NCBI GenBank assembly: GCA_963838775.1
Contig: CAWISP010000030.1
Coordinates: 240,144-304,143 of the forward strand
Reading direction: 5' to 3'
Origin: Chersky-840 sp963838775
Lineage (GTDB): Bacteria > Actinomycetota > Acidimicrobiia > Acidimicrobiales > UBA8190
Length of the DNA: 64,000 bases
Numbering within the stretch: the stretch's first letter is position 1; the number at the start of each line of letters is the position of its first letter. Shown in pieces: positions 1 through 8,738 of the stretch. Position numbers and translations under genes: made by a program. The notes beneath the pieces are model-generated. The model did not search any database. It was not told the DNA's origin and was given only the letters and a program-made list of their open reading frames with translations.

Positions 1-326
1 GCGGTGGCAACAACGACGTGGCCCGCTACGACGAGATCATCGAGCGCAGCCTCGTGCACCAGGGGCTCAAGCACTACTTCATCGTGGACTTCCCCCAGCG
101 CCCCGGGGCGCTGCGCCAGTTCCTCGACGAGTGCCTCGGGCCCACCGATGACATCGTGCTGTTCGAGTACATCAAGAAGAACGACCGGGAGTTCGGCCCC
201 GCCGTCGTGGGCGTCCAGCTCGCCGAGCGCGACGACCTGATCTCCCTGCTGCAGCGCATTGCCACCTCGGGCCTCGACGTGCAGCTCATGCCGCCCGACA
301 GCCCGGTGTTCCGCCTCCTCGTGTGA
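1..326 (+). CDS. ilvA: Threonine ammonia-lyase, C-terminal part (partial at window start)
   Basis: Only the last ~108 codons are present; the reading frame is open from base 3 to the TGA at 324-326. The peptide carries the regulatory tail of short actinobacterial biosynthetic threonine dehydratases: a 'HQGLKHYFIVDFPQRPGAL' ACT-like strand, then 'DDIVLFEYIKKN' and 'GPAVVGVQL'. IlvA converts threonine to 2-oxobutanoate at the start of isoleucine synthesis in the cytosol, and this tail normally senses isoleucine or valine. The PLP-binding catalytic domain lies upstream of the window. No downstream gene is co-directional nearby, so the gene probably ends its transcript here. Confidence 0.88.
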   Translation, partial: GGNNDVARYDEIIERSLVHQGLKHYFIVDFPQRPGALRQFLDECLGPTDDIVLFEYIKKNDREFGPAVVGVQLAERDDLISLLQRIATSGLDVQLMPPDSPVFRLLV

Positions 327-372
327 CCCCTGGCCGCCGGTCGGCCGGTGGGGGTGTGGCGGGCGGCGTCGA

Positions 373-1212
373 CTACAGCGTGAGGTCTTTGTTGGGACGC
401 ACCACGAGCGAGGCCAGATGCACGCCGGCGGGCCGGGTGATTGCCCACAGCACAGCTTCGGCCACGTCCTCGGGCGCGCACAGATGGTCGGCCATCGACT
501 GCTGGGCGTGCTCGAGCACCTCGTCGGAGAGCCGGCCTCCCGGGGTGAACTGGGCCGGCTCGGCGTCGCCACCCATCGAGCTGATCATGAGCTCGAGCAC
601 GGCGGGGTCGAAGTTGCGGGCGAAGCTCGTGGCGATGGCGCCGGGCATGATCGTCACCACCTTGATGGACTCGTCGAGCAGCTCGCGGCGCAACGACTCG
701 TTGATGCAGTTCACGGCGTGCTTGGTGGCGCCGTAGACACCGGAGGCGGGGTTGAGTGACGCCACCGACGAGATGTTCACGATGTGGCCCTCGGCGTTAC
801 AGGCGCGCATGGCGCGCACCGCCGCCTGTGATCCGACCAGCAGGGCGAGGATGTTGGTCTCCAACATGATGCGCCAGTGGTCGGGATCGCCGTCAACGAT
901 GGGCTCGGGATAGCTCACGCCGGCGTTGTTGACCATGATGTCGAGCCGTTGCGTCGACGACACCGCCTGGTCCACCAGCGCACGCGCCTCGTCCACGTTG
1001 CGCACGTCGTGGACATGGGCCTCGGCCGTTCCGCCCGCGGCGGTGATGCGCGTGATCGACTCGTCCATGGCCTCCTTGGTGCGGCCCCCGAGCACCACGT
1101 GGGCGCCGGCCGCACCGAGGGACTCGGCAATGGCCCGCCCGATCCCGCTCGAGGCCCCCGTGACGACGGCGGTGCGGCCGGCCAGGGCTTTGTCGGTGGT
1201 GTCCGGTGTCAT
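373..1212 (-). CDS. SDR family NAD(P)-dependent oxidoreductase
   Basis: A classical short-chain dehydrogenase of 279 residues. It has the Rossmann motif TGASSGIG near residue 18, the NNAG motif, a catalytic Ser in NISSV and YGATK as the YxxxK pair, followed by 'IMPGAIATSF'. The ATG at 1212 is preceded by a strong Shine-Dalgarno (GGAGG, spacing about 8). The open frame extends much further upstream, but that extension is low-complexity shadow and has no start with an RBS. The substrate cannot be deduced. The gene is divergent from the prenyltransferase, with a 13-bp tandem repeat between them. Confidence 0.88.
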   Translation of the reverse strand: MTPDTTDKALAGRTAVVTGASSGIGRAIAESLGAAGAHVVLGGRTKEAMDESITRITAAGGTAEAHVHDVRNVDEARALVDQAVSSTQRLDIMVNNAGVSYPEPIVDGDPDHWRIMLETNILALLVGSQAAVRAMRACNAEGHIVNISSVASLNPASGVYGATKHAVNCINESLRRELLDESIKVVTIMPGAIATSFARNFDPAVLELMISSMGGDAEPAQFTPGGRLSDEVLEHAQQSMADHLCAPEDVAEAVLWAITRPAGVHLASLVVRPNKDLTL

Positions 1213-1240
1213 GCGAGGGGCCTCCTTCGAGGAGCTGCAT

Positions 1241-1299
1241 TTCGGATGCCCGATTCGGATGCCCGATTCGGATGCCCGATTCGGGTGCCCGATTCGGGA
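1241..1299. repeat. 13-bp tandem repeat, 4.5 copies, in a divergent promoter region
   Basis: The unit TTCGGATGCCCGA is repeated head to tail at 1241, 1254, 1267 and 1280 (the last with one change, GGGT), followed by a 7-base partial copy. It sits 29 bases upstream of the SDR start and about 100 bases upstream of the UbiA start. It could be an array of binding sites or a slipped-strand repeat; the sequence alone does not decide. Confidence 0.85.
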
Positions 1300-1389
1300 G
1301 CTCGAAGCGCTCACCTTAGGGGCGGCGGCCCACCGCTCCCCTCGACCACAGCGGCCCGCACCGACTCGTCGCTGCCGGGCATCGCTCGG

Positions 1390-1395
1390 TACGAT
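1390..1395 (+). promoter_or_regulatory. Candidate -10 box of a leaderless promoter for the UbiA gene
   Basis: TACGAT fits TAnnnT and ends 6 bases before the GTG at 1402, the spacing expected when transcription starts at the first base of the start codon. There is no Shine-Dalgarno. No convincing -35 is seen. Confidence 0.4.
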
Positions 1396-1401
1396 GCCGG
1401 G

Positions 1402-2457
1402 GTGAGCGACGTGCTGCCCCAACCTGCCGACGCCACGGCGCCGTCGTCCCGACCCACCCAGGGACGTTTCTCGGCATGGATCGAGGTCCTGCGCACCACC
1501 AACCCCCCGAAGGGCCGTCCCCTCGACCCGGTGTCGCGCTGGCTCGTGCTCACGAGGGCAGCCGTCCTTCCCATGACCCTCGTCGCCGGGGCGGTGGCGA
1601 CGCTGCTGGCGGTTCGACGCCACGGGTTCGACACCGGCCTCCTCCTGCTGGCCTTCGCCGGATTGATCCTGGCCCACTGTGCCAACAACCTCATGAACGA
1701 TCTCTTCGACGCCGAGGTGGGCGCCGATACGGCGTCGTATCCGCGCGCCCTGTACGCACCGCACCCGGTGTTGTCGGGGATGGTGTCGCGCGGGAAGTTG
1801 GCGCGCGCCGCGCTGTTGGTGAACGTGCTCGACCTCGCCATCCTGGTGGTGCTGGCCGTCTACCGGGGCTGGCCCGTAGTGGGCTTCGCCCTGGGCGGGT
1901 TCCTCCTCTCGGTCGCCTACACGACACCGCCGCTGCGTCTCAAGAAGCGAGGCCTGGGCGAGCCCGACGTGTTCCTGGTGTGGGGACCGCTCATGGTGGG
2001 CGGCACCTATTACGCTGCGGTCGGTCACCTGTCCTGGCAGATCATCGTGGCGTCGGTCCCCTACGGCCTGCTGTGCACGGCCGTGCTCATGGGCAAGCAC
2101 ATCGACAAGGCCCCCTTCGACGCGCCTCTTGGGATCCGCACCCTTCCCGTCGTCCTCGGCGAGCGCCGGGCGCGCGCCGCGACCATCGGCATGATGGTGG
2201 CCTTCTACGTGACCGTGGCGCTGTGCGTGGCGGTGGGGGCCCTACCCTGGCCCGCCCTGCTGAGCTTCGGGGCCATCCCCAAGCTCGTCCAGGCGTGGGA
2301 GGCCTTCAGCATGCCCAAGCCCGACGCGCCCCCGGCGGGCTTCCCGGTGTGGCCGCTGTGGTTCGCGGCCGTCGCCTTCGTCCACACCCGCCGGGCGGGA
2401 TCATTGCTCGTGCTCGGCCTCATCATCGCGGCCGTCGCCAACATTCGTTGGGGCTGA
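1402..2457 (+). CDS. UbiA family prenyltransferase
   Basis: An integral membrane protein of 351 residues with about eight hydrophobic segments. The first Asp-rich motif is in 'NNLMNDLFDAEVGAD' and the second in 'HIDKAPFDAPLGIRTLPVVLG'; these bind the Mg-diphosphate of the isoprenoid donor in UbiA and MenA enzymes. The family transfers polyprenyl groups to aromatic acceptors such as DHNA or 4-hydroxybenzoate. The acceptor here is unknown, and 'IRTLPVVLGERRA' is typical of MenA-like members. The GTG at 1402 is chosen because the longer open frame upstream is repeat and shadow sequence. It stands alone; the next gene is convergent. Confidence 0.85.
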   Translation: MSDVLPQPADATAPSSRPTQGRFSAWIEVLRTTNPPKGRPLDPVSRWLVLTRAAVLPMTLVAGAVATLLAVRRHGFDTGLLLLAFAGLILAHCANNLMNDLFDAEVGADTASYPRALYAPHPVLSGMVSRGKLARAALLVNVLDLAILVVLAVYRGWPVVGFALGGFLLSVAYTTPPLRLKKRGLGEPDVFLVWGPLMVGGTYYAAVGHLSWQIIVASVPYGLLCTAVLMGKHIDKAPFDAPLGIRTLPVVLGERRARAATIGMMVAFYVTVALCVAVGALPWPALLSFGAIPKLVQAWEAFSMPKPDAPPAGFPVWPLWFAAVAFVHTRRAGSLLVLGLIIAAVANIRWG

Positions 2458-2493
2458 CCTCCGGTCAGGCCGTCTGATCGTTCGTCACACGAC

Positions 2494-3288
2494 CTACGTG
2501 TTCGTCCCCTGCTGGCGGATGTACTCGGCCGTGCCGGCGAGGAACTTCTCCACGTCGGCGGCCTTGCTCGAGGCGACGTCGCCGAACCACGCCGGCACGT
2601 AGACCTGCGCCGCGTCGGCCGCCACCCCCGCCAGGATGGTGGTCACGGCCTCCTCGACGGTGATCGATTCCACCTGGGCCGTGAAGGGGTCGTTGTCGGG
2701 GAGGGTGAAGAGCTCGGTATCGACCACGCCGGGGTAGATCACCGTCACCTTGACCCCCGTGTCCCACAGGTCGACGGCCATGCACTCGGAGAACACGGTG
2801 ATCGCCGCTTTGGTGGCCGCATAGGCGGCCTCGCCCGGGGGGCTCAGGGTGGCCGCCACCGAGGACACGTTGACGATGCGACCCTCGCCGCGCTCGAGCA
2901 TCTGGGGCAGCAGGGCCAGGGTGAGGCGCACCGGACTCGAGTAGTTGATGTTCATCACGGCGTCGACGGTCGCCGCGTCGAGGGCGGTGACGTGCCGGCG
3001 CTTGGGGATCCCGGCGTTGTTGACGAGCATGTCGACCCCACCGAGCTCGCTCATGACCGCCACCGCCAGGGCGTCGACCGCGGCCGGGTCGGCCAGGTCG
3101 GCCACCCACATCCGCGACGACGGCGAGTGTTGGCGGCAGCGGTCGAGCACCTCGGCGAGCCGGTCGGTGCGGCGCGCCACCAGGCCCACCGTCGCCCCGG
3201 CCCGGGCCAGGGCCTCGGCCAGGCCCGCCCCGATGCCCGATGACGCCCCCGTCACGAGCACCCGCTTCCCTGCCACGTCGTATGCCAT
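2494..3288 (-). CDS. SDR family oxidoreductase
   Basis: A 264-residue classical short-chain dehydrogenase: TGASSGIG near residue 13, NNAGIPKRR, NVSSV with the catalytic Ser, YAATK as YxxxK, then 'YPGVVDTELF'. The ATG at 3288 has a GGGGGTG ribosome site 5 bases upstream. It is only about 30% like the SDR at 373-1212 by eye, so the two are not a recent duplication. It is convergent with the UbiA gene and lies 32 bases upstream of the end of the next minus-strand gene. Substrate unknown. Confidence 0.88.
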   Translation of the reverse strand: MAYDVAGKRVLVTGASSGIGAGLAEALARAGATVGLVARRTDRLAEVLDRCRQHSPSSRMWVADLADPAAVDALAVAVMSELGGVDMLVNNAGIPKRRHVTALDAATVDAVMNINYSSPVRLTLALLPQMLERGEGRIVNVSSVAATLSPPGEAAYAATKAAITVFSECMAVDLWDTGVKVTVIYPGVVDTELFTLPDNDPFTAQVESITVEEAVTTILAGVAADAAQVYVPAWFGDVASSKAADVEKFLAGTAEYIRQQGTNT

Positions 3289-3320
3289 GGGTCACCCCCG
3301 TTTCCGGCCCCGATCTTGGC

Positions 3321-4241
3321 TCAGATGAGGTGGTGCTGCACCAGCCACCGCCTCGCCACCGTGGCCGGAGCCTCGTGGTCCTCGTTCACCTCGATCGAGA
3401 GCTCGGACATCTGGTCGGTGGTGAGCTGCGCCGAGACCCCATCGAGCGCGTCGCGCACGCGGCGCGTGTCCACGGCGGTGCGGATCACCGGGATCAGGTT
3501 GTCTGCGTCGAGGAGGTGCTTGTCGTCGCGCAGCGCCACGAAGCCGTTGCCGAGGACCGATCCGTCGTCGGAGGACAGCGGCGCAACCTGGACCTCGCCG
3601 CCTTTGAGGGCGGCCACGGTGACGGGGCCGGCGTCGTCGAGGGACGTGAAGGACTTGAAGTGCAGCCCGTAGGTGGTCTCGAGGCCCATCTGGCACTGCA
3701 CTGCGCCGGGGCACCCCGGGGGCCCGCCCAACACGAGCTTGGCCGCCACCGGTTGCAGGCTCGACAAGGTGGTGAGGTGGTCGGCGTCCGCGGTGGCGGG
3801 CGTAACCGCGAACACCTCGGTGTCGAGGGCGGGGGCGGGGTCGAGCACCGTCACCCGGGCCGGTTCGAGCAGTCGCTGCAGCGCCGGCATCGCCGTCGCC
3901 GTCGCGGTGGCCGCGGCGGTGTCGTCGGCGTGGAGGAAGAGCAGCAGCGCGCCGGCGTCGTCGGGGTAGAGGTCGAGCTGCCCCGACGCCAGGGCGGCCT
4001 CCACCGAGGCTCGCCGCCCTGAGCCGCTTCCCGAGCCGGCGCTCAGGGTGACCTCGGCCCCGGCGTGGGCGAGGACGTCGGCATACAGGGTGGCGGTGAT
4101 GACCGACACCGTGGTGCCGAGGGACCCGATGGTGATGGCCGGCCCCGACGCCGGTGCGGGGGTCGGTCCGGCTCCTGCGCACGCCGGCGCCGTGACGCCG
4201 AGAGCCACCGCGCTCAACAGGATCCAAGTGCGGCGCGCCAC
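3321..4241 (-). CDS. Orphan, diverged OsmF/ProX-like substrate-binding protein
   Basis: A 306-residue exported protein. The N-terminus is a signal peptide ending 'GVTAPACAG', where the Cys may be a weak lipobox. It aligns over its whole length with the binding protein at 6927-7844: both contain 'ILGGPP' or 'VLGGPP' with 'CP', 'YGLHF.SF', 'SLD.AGP' and 'NGFVAL.DDKHL'. Two ligand-region stretches have changed: NFEEQ in the other protein is LGTTV here, and EPDYAASLL is YPDDAGALL. No permease or ATPase gene is adjacent, so it either uses the importer 3 kb downstream or has a changed ligand. The GTG start at 4241 follows GGGAG. Confidence 0.8.
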   Translation of the reverse strand: MARRTWILLSAVALGVTAPACAGAGPTPAPASGPAITIGSLGTTVSVITATLYADVLAHAGAEVTLSAGSGSGSGRRASVEAALASGQLDLYPDDAGALLLFLHADDTAAATATATAMPALQRLLEPARVTVLDPAPALDTEVFAVTPATADADHLTTLSSLQPVAAKLVLGGPPGCPGAVQCQMGLETTYGLHFKSFTSLDDAGPVTVAALKGGEVQVAPLSSDDGSVLGNGFVALRDDKHLLDADNLIPVIRTAVDTRRVRDALDGVSAQLTTDQMSELSIEVNEDHEAPATVARRWLVQHHLI

Positions 4242-4304
4242 GGGCTCCCTGGCTACCAGGAAACCGGCCCCCTACGCTCGCAGGGCGCTCGACGAGGAGG
4301 CACC

Positions 4305-5450
4305 GTGAAGACCAAGGTCACCGACATGCTCGGGGTGGAGTTCCCCATCCTGGCCTTCAGCCACTGCCGCGACGTGGTGGCCGCGGTCACGAGGGCGGGC
4401 GGGTTCGGGGTCCTCGGGGCGGTGGCGCACACGCCCGAGCAGCTCGACGTGGACCTCGCCTGGATCGAGGAGCAGACCCGGGGCGGGCGCTACGGGGTCG
4501 ACCTCCTCCTCCCGGCCAAGTACGCCGGCGCCGAGGAGGGCGGGATCGACGCCGACGCCGTGAAGCAACTGCTCCCGGCCGCCCAACAGGAATTCGTCGA
4601 CGAGATCCTGCGTCGCTACGGCGTGCCCGAGCTCCCCGAGGACCTGAAGACGGGATCGGAGCGCAACGTGCTCGCCAATGTGGCGTCGAAGGGCTACGAG
4701 CCGCTGCTCGACGTGGCCTTCGCCCATGACATCGCCCTGGTGGCGAGCGCGCTGGGGGCACCGCCGCCGTCGCTGCTGACGCGGGCCCACGACGCCGGGG
4801 TGGCCGTGGCCGCCCTGGCCGGCAACCTCACCCACGCCGAGCGGCACAACGCGGCCGGGGTCGACGTCATCGTGGCCCAGGGGACCGAGGCGGGCGGCCA
4901 CACCGGCGAGATCTCCACCATGGTGCTCGTGCCCGAGGTCGTCGACGCGGTGGCACCCACGCCGGTGTTGGCGGCGGGCGGCATCGGCAACGGCCGCCAG
5001 ATCGCGGCCGCCCTGGCCCTCGGGGCCGAAGGGGTGTGGTGCGGGTCGGTGTGGCTCACCACCGAAGAGGCCGAGACCCATCCGGCGGTGAAACAGAAGT
5101 TCCTCACCGCCACGTCGCGCGACACGATCCGGTCACGCTCGCTCACCGGCAAGCCGGCGCGCATGCTGCGCAGCGCCTGGACCGACGAGTGGGAAGGTGC
5201 CGACTCACCCGGAGCGCTGCCCATGCCCCTGCAGAGCGCGCTCGTGGCCGAGGCCCAGCACCGAATCAGCCGCGCCGCCGCCACCGAGGGATCCGGCGCC
5301 AACAAGCTGGCCAACTACTTCGTGGGCCAGGTGGTGGGGCAGATGGACCGCATCCGTCCCGCCCGCCAGGTCGTGCTGGAGATGATGACCGAGTACGCCG
5401 AGGTGGCCCAGCGCTTCGCCGATCAGGTCGCCGAAGAGTCCTCCGTCTAG
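4305..5450 (+). CDS. Nitronate monooxygenase family flavoprotein
   Basis: A 381-residue FMN TIM-barrel protein related to 2-nitropropane dioxygenase. 'GTEAGGHTGE' holds the family His, 'VLAAGGIGNGRQIAAALALGAEGVWCGS' (in parts) gives the FMN-phosphate site, and 'GFGVLGAVAHTPEQL' is the N-terminal barrel start. The segment at residues ~75-130 (AKYAGAEEGG to SKGYEPLL) is an insertion relative to short members. The GTG at 4305 has GAGGAGG just upstream. Oxidation of alkyl nitronates is the family activity, but many actinobacterial members act on unknown substrates. It diverges from the binding protein at 4241 with 63 bases between them. Confidence 0.82.
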   Translation: MKTKVTDMLGVEFPILAFSHCRDVVAAVTRAGGFGVLGAVAHTPEQLDVDLAWIEEQTRGGRYGVDLLLPAKYAGAEEGGIDADAVKQLLPAAQQEFVDEILRRYGVPELPEDLKTGSERNVLANVASKGYEPLLDVAFAHDIALVASALGAPPPSLLTRAHDAGVAVAALAGNLTHAERHNAAGVDVIVAQGTEAGGHTGEISTMVLVPEVVDAVAPTPVLAAGGIGNGRQIAAALALGAEGVWCGSVWLTTEEAETHPAVKQKFLTATSRDTIRSRSLTGKPARMLRSAWTDEWEGADSPGALPMPLQSALVAEAQHRISRAAATEGSGANKLANYFVGQVVGQMDRIRPARQVVLEMMTEYAEVAQRFADQVAEESSV

Positions 5451-5472
5451 CGGTGCCTTGGCGCGGGCTCGG

Positions 5473-6672
5473 CTATCCGCCCACGGGGGCGCTGGGTGTG
5501 AACGCCACCGGAAGCGTCTCGAATCCGACGATGAAGTTGGATACCCGCAACGGATGGGTGTCGTCGTCGGCCAGGTGGATGTCGGGGAGGCGGTCGAGGA
5601 TGCGGTCGACCATGCCGAAGATCTCGGCACGGGCCAGGCGGTGCCCGAGACACAGGTGCGCCCCGAACCCGAAGGCGACGTGGTCGTTGGGTTGGCGACG
5701 GATGTCGAAGGTCTCGGGGTCGTCGAACACCGTCTCGTCGCGGTTGGCCGACGGATAGAGCAGCAGCACGTTCTGGCCGGCGCCGATGGTCTCGCCGTGC
5801 AGCTCGACGTCACGCACCGCCCGGCGGTTGAAGTTCTTGATGGGTGTCACCCAGCGCAGCATCTCCTCGACGGTGCCGGGGAGCAGCTCCCGGTCGCCAC
5901 GCAGGTCGTCGAGCTGGTCCTGGCGGTGCAGGAGCGCCTCCATGCCGCCGCTGATGACGTGACGGCTGGTCTCGTCCCCTCCGATGAGCAGCAGGAGCGA
6001 CTCGTAGACGAGGGAATCGTCGTCGATGCGTTCGCCGTCGACCTCGCCCTGGACGAGCACGCCCAACAGGTCGTCGGCGGACATGCTCCGGCGTCGTTGG
6101 TCGATGAGCTCGCGGACGAAGTCGTCCCATTCCATGAAGGCGGCGGCGGCCTTGGTCATGGCGTCGGGGTCCTTCGATCCCTGGGACATGAGCAAGGTGT
6201 CGGACCATTCGAGGAGCCGCTCCCAGTCCTTGGGATCGAAGCCCAGCACGTCGGCGATGAGGACCAGAGGCAGTGGCGCCGCGACGTCGGCCACGAGGTC
6301 GCACGCACCCTTCTCGCACACCCGGTCGATGATCTCGTCGCACACCTGGCGGATGCGGGGCTCGCGGTCGCGCACGGCCTGGGGGGTGAACCCCGCGCTG
6401 ACGATGCGGCGCCGGCGCCGGTGCTCGGGAGCGTCCATGTCGATCATGTACGGGAGCGGGGTATTGGGACGCGAACCGCCCGTGCTCGAGAAGCGCTGGG
6501 GGTCCTGGCCGATAGCCCGGACGTCCTCGTAGCGGGAGACGCCCCAGATGTCGTTGGCCTCGTCGTAGTAGGCGGGGGCATTGCGGCGCATCCAGGCGAA
6601 GGTCGGGAACGGGTTTCCGGCATAGAACTCGCCGTCCATGAGGTCGATGTGTGGGGCCCCGGTGTCTGCCAT
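5473..6672 (-). CDS. Cytochrome P450, CYP142-like steroid side-chain hydroxylase
   Basis: A soluble bacterial P450 of 399 residues. The I-helix motif is 'LLLIGGDETSRH', the ExxR is EMLR, and the heme loop is 'FGFGAHLCLG' with Cys341. Stretches such as 'MIDMDAPEHRRRRRIV', 'CDLVADVAAPLPLVLIADVLG' and 'LPDIHLADDDTHPLR' (read in parts) closely follow what I remember of mycobacterial CYP142, which oxidises C26/C27 of cholesterol or cholestenone. The ATG at 6672 is preferred over an in-frame GTG at 6702 because GGGGAGG lies 9 bases before it. No steroid ring-degradation genes are seen nearby, so the substrate is an inference from family resemblance. Confidence 0.85.
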   Translation of the reverse strand: MADTGAPHIDLMDGEFYAGNPFPTFAWMRRNAPAYYDEANDIWGVSRYEDVRAIGQDPQRFSSTGGSRPNTPLPYMIDMDAPEHRRRRRIVSAGFTPQAVRDREPRIRQVCDEIIDRVCEKGACDLVADVAAPLPLVLIADVLGFDPKDWERLLEWSDTLLMSQGSKDPDAMTKAAAAFMEWDDFVRELIDQRRRSMSADDLLGVLVQGEVDGERIDDDSLVYESLLLLIGGDETSRHVISGGMEALLHRQDQLDDLRGDRELLPGTVEEMLRWVTPIKNFNRRAVRDVELHGETIGAGQNVLLLYPSANRDETVFDDPETFDIRRQPNDHVAFGFGAHLCLGHRLARAEIFGMVDRILDRLPDIHLADDDTHPLRVSNFIVGFETLPVAFTPSAPVGG

Positions 6673-6890
6673 CGGAACGCGCCTCCCCTGAATCTTCGCC
6701 ACGCCATGTGACCCCTAGACACGGCCAGTGGTCAGGCGTATCGTTCTACCGTCGTCGGCGGCTTGTCCACCGTAGGCGATATCGGGGGATGCGCGGGACG
6801 GGGCCGTCTCGGTACTGAGCGGTTCCTGGGGGGACCCGTCCCGCCGCCTTCCCGGGCGACATCGACGTCCTCCCTCGGCCGGTCTCGGGT

Positions 6891-6910
6891 CGTTCCTTCA
6901 GGAAGGAACG
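6891..6910 (-). terminator. Hairpin after the osmolyte-importer operon
   Basis: Perfect inverted repeat CGTTCCTTC / GAAGGAACG with a 2-base centre, 17 bases past the stop of the binding-protein gene on the minus strand. There is no clear T-run, so termination is probable but not certain. Confidence 0.5.
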
Positions 6911-6926
6911 TCGCTGCCGGCGCGGC

Positions 6927-7844
6927 TCAACCCAAGCCGACCGACGCCAGCCACGTCCTTGCCACCGAGGCGGGCTGTTCCTTCTGGGCGGTGACGTCGA
7001 GGTTGAGTTGCGAGATGGCGGTCGTCGTCAACTTCTGGTCCAGTGAGTTCAGGGCGGCCGCCACCGCGGTGGTGTCCACCGACTTCCGGATCACGGGGAC
7101 GATGTAGTCCGCTCCCTCGAGGTGTTTGTCGTCGACGAGCGCCACGAAGTTGTTGCTCACGACGTTGCCGTCGCTCGAGAACAGCTCGACCACCTGGACC
7201 TCGCCGTTCTTGAGGGCGGCCACACTGAGCGGCCCCGCTTCGTCGAGGGACTTGAAGCTGGCGAAGTGCAGTCCGTACACCGACTCGAGCCCGGGCTCGC
7301 ACCCGGCGAACGTCGGGCACTCGGGCGGTCCGCCCAGGATCATCTTCGACACGTAGGGCGCCAGGCTCGAGATGGTCGTCAGGTGGTCCTTGGTGGCGGT
7401 GGCCTGGGTGACGGCGAACACGTTGGTGTCGAGCGCGCTCGAGGCGGGCAGGACGGTGACCCCGAACGAAGAAAGCGCCGTCTTGTCCGCCGCGATGGCA
7501 GTGGAGATCTGGGTGCCGGCGGGCTGGGGCTTGCCGCCGTGGAGATAGCCCAACAGCGACGCCGCGTAGTCAGGCTCGAGGTCGATCTGGCCGTGCTCGA
7601 GGGCGGGGACGACGACGGCCCGGGTCCCGAGGGCGGGCTCCACCGTGACCTTGTAGCCCGCGTGGGTGAGGACGTCGCCGTAGAGGTTGGCGACGATCTC
7701 CTGCTCTTCGAAGTTGGTGGCCCCGATCTTGATGGTCGGCTTCGGAGCGGACGACGGCGTCGACGGCGTACTACTGCAACCGGCCAAGACAAGAGCTGTC
7801 GTGCCCACAGCAGCGATCGTCATCAATGAACGTCGGAGCAACAT
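6927..7844 (-). CDS. Osmoprotectant ABC importer, substrate-binding lipoprotein (OsmF/OpuBC type)
   Basis: A 305-residue lipoprotein: the signal peptide ends in the lipobox LVLAGC followed by a Ser/Thr/Pro linker. The mature part has the family pattern 'IKIGATNFEEQEIVANLYG' and 'QIDLEPDYAASLLGYL', which build the quaternary-amine pocket. It should capture glycine betaine, choline or a similar solute outside the membrane and hand it to the two permeases encoded upstream on the same strand. It is the last gene of the importer cluster, 139 bases after the permease, and is followed by a hairpin. Confidence 0.88.
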   Translation of the reverse strand: MLLRRSLMTIAAVGTTALVLAGCSSTPSTPSSAPKPTIKIGATNFEEQEIVANLYGDVLTHAGYKVTVEPALGTRAVVVPALEHGQIDLEPDYAASLLGYLHGGKPQPAGTQISTAIAADKTALSSFGVTVLPASSALDTNVFAVTQATATKDHLTTISSLAPYVSKMILGGPPECPTFAGCEPGLESVYGLHFASFKSLDEAGPLSVAALKNGEVQVVELFSSDGNVVSNNFVALVDDKHLEGADYIVPVIRKSVDTTAVAAALNSLDQKLTTTAISQLNLDVTAQKEQPASVARTWLASVGLG

Positions 7845-7983
7845 GGGGGAAGCCTTCCTCTGCTGGGGGTCGATCTGCTGGGGGTGGCGAGAACCGGTCC
7901 CGAGGTCTTCAGACCAGGACGAGGTCGAGAAGCGTGGGCCGTAGTGTTTCCTAAGCCGATGGAAATAGTCAAGTTTTTGTGGT

Positions 7984-8737
7984 TCAGGTCACGGCCGGTG
8001 CCTGCGCCCGCGTGGTGGCCCCGAGCCCCTTCGGCATCTGCCGTCGCAGGGGAAGCGGGGTGAGGATCCGTTGCAACACCCCCAGGCCGAGCGCCACCAC
8101 CGCCGCCAGCAGCGCCACGAGCAGCGCGCCGGCGAAGGCTTCGACGGTGTTGTTCGTGTTGAGCCCGGAGATGACCGGGGTCCCGAGATCGGTATAACTC
8201 ACATAGGCGGCCAGCGTGGAGGTCGCCACCACCTCGATCGAAGCGGTGCGGACCCCGGCCATGAGAAACGGGGTGGCGAGGGGCAGCTCGACCGTGCGCA
8301 GCACCTGTCCACCGGTCAGGCCCATGGCCTTGGCCGCGTCCCGCACCTCGGCGTCCACCTCGCGCATGCCGACGTAGGTGTTGGTGAGGATCGGGGGGAT
8401 GGCGAGGACCACGAGCGCCAGGAACGCGGCACAGGAACCCGCCCCACCGCAGCGAGATCCACGGCACGATGGCGAACAGGGTCAGCAACGCCAGGCTCGG
8501 CACGGCCCGCGCCGCATTGGCGGCGTTCACCGCCACCAACCCACCCCGACCGGTGTGGCCGAGGACGAGCCCGATGCCTCCTCCGATGACGAGCGCGCCG
8601 ATCACGACCGCCACCGACAGCTCCGCCTGACGCCACACGAGCTCGGGGATGCCGCTCGATCCTTTCCAGTTGGCGGCTGTGGTGAACCAGCCCGCCACGC
8701 TGGCCACGAAGTGCCGGAAGTGGTCCCAGATCGCCAC
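7984..8737 (-). pseudogene. Osmoprotectant ABC importer permease, one frameshift
   Basis: The gene starts with GTG at 8737, one base after the stop of the upstream permease, so the two are translationally coupled. The first ~100 residues ('WRQAELSVAVVIGALVIGGG' to 'LFAIVPWISLRWGG') run in one frame. Around 8430-8460 the family sequence moves to another frame: 'FLALVVLAIPPILTNTYVG', then 'DAAKAMGLTGGQVLRTVELP' (the EAA loop), ending at 7984. One extra base explains it. Everything on both sides is conserved, so a sequencing insertion is as likely as a real mutation. If real, the importer lacks one of its two permeases. Confidence 0.8.
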
Positions 8738-8738
8738 G

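Noticed and set aside
1213..2100. Long minus-strand open frame extending the first SDR upstream by about 300 codons
   Set aside because: The extension is antisense to the UbiA gene, Arg/Gly/His-rich and without domains; a strong Shine-Dalgarno fixes the SDR start at 1212.
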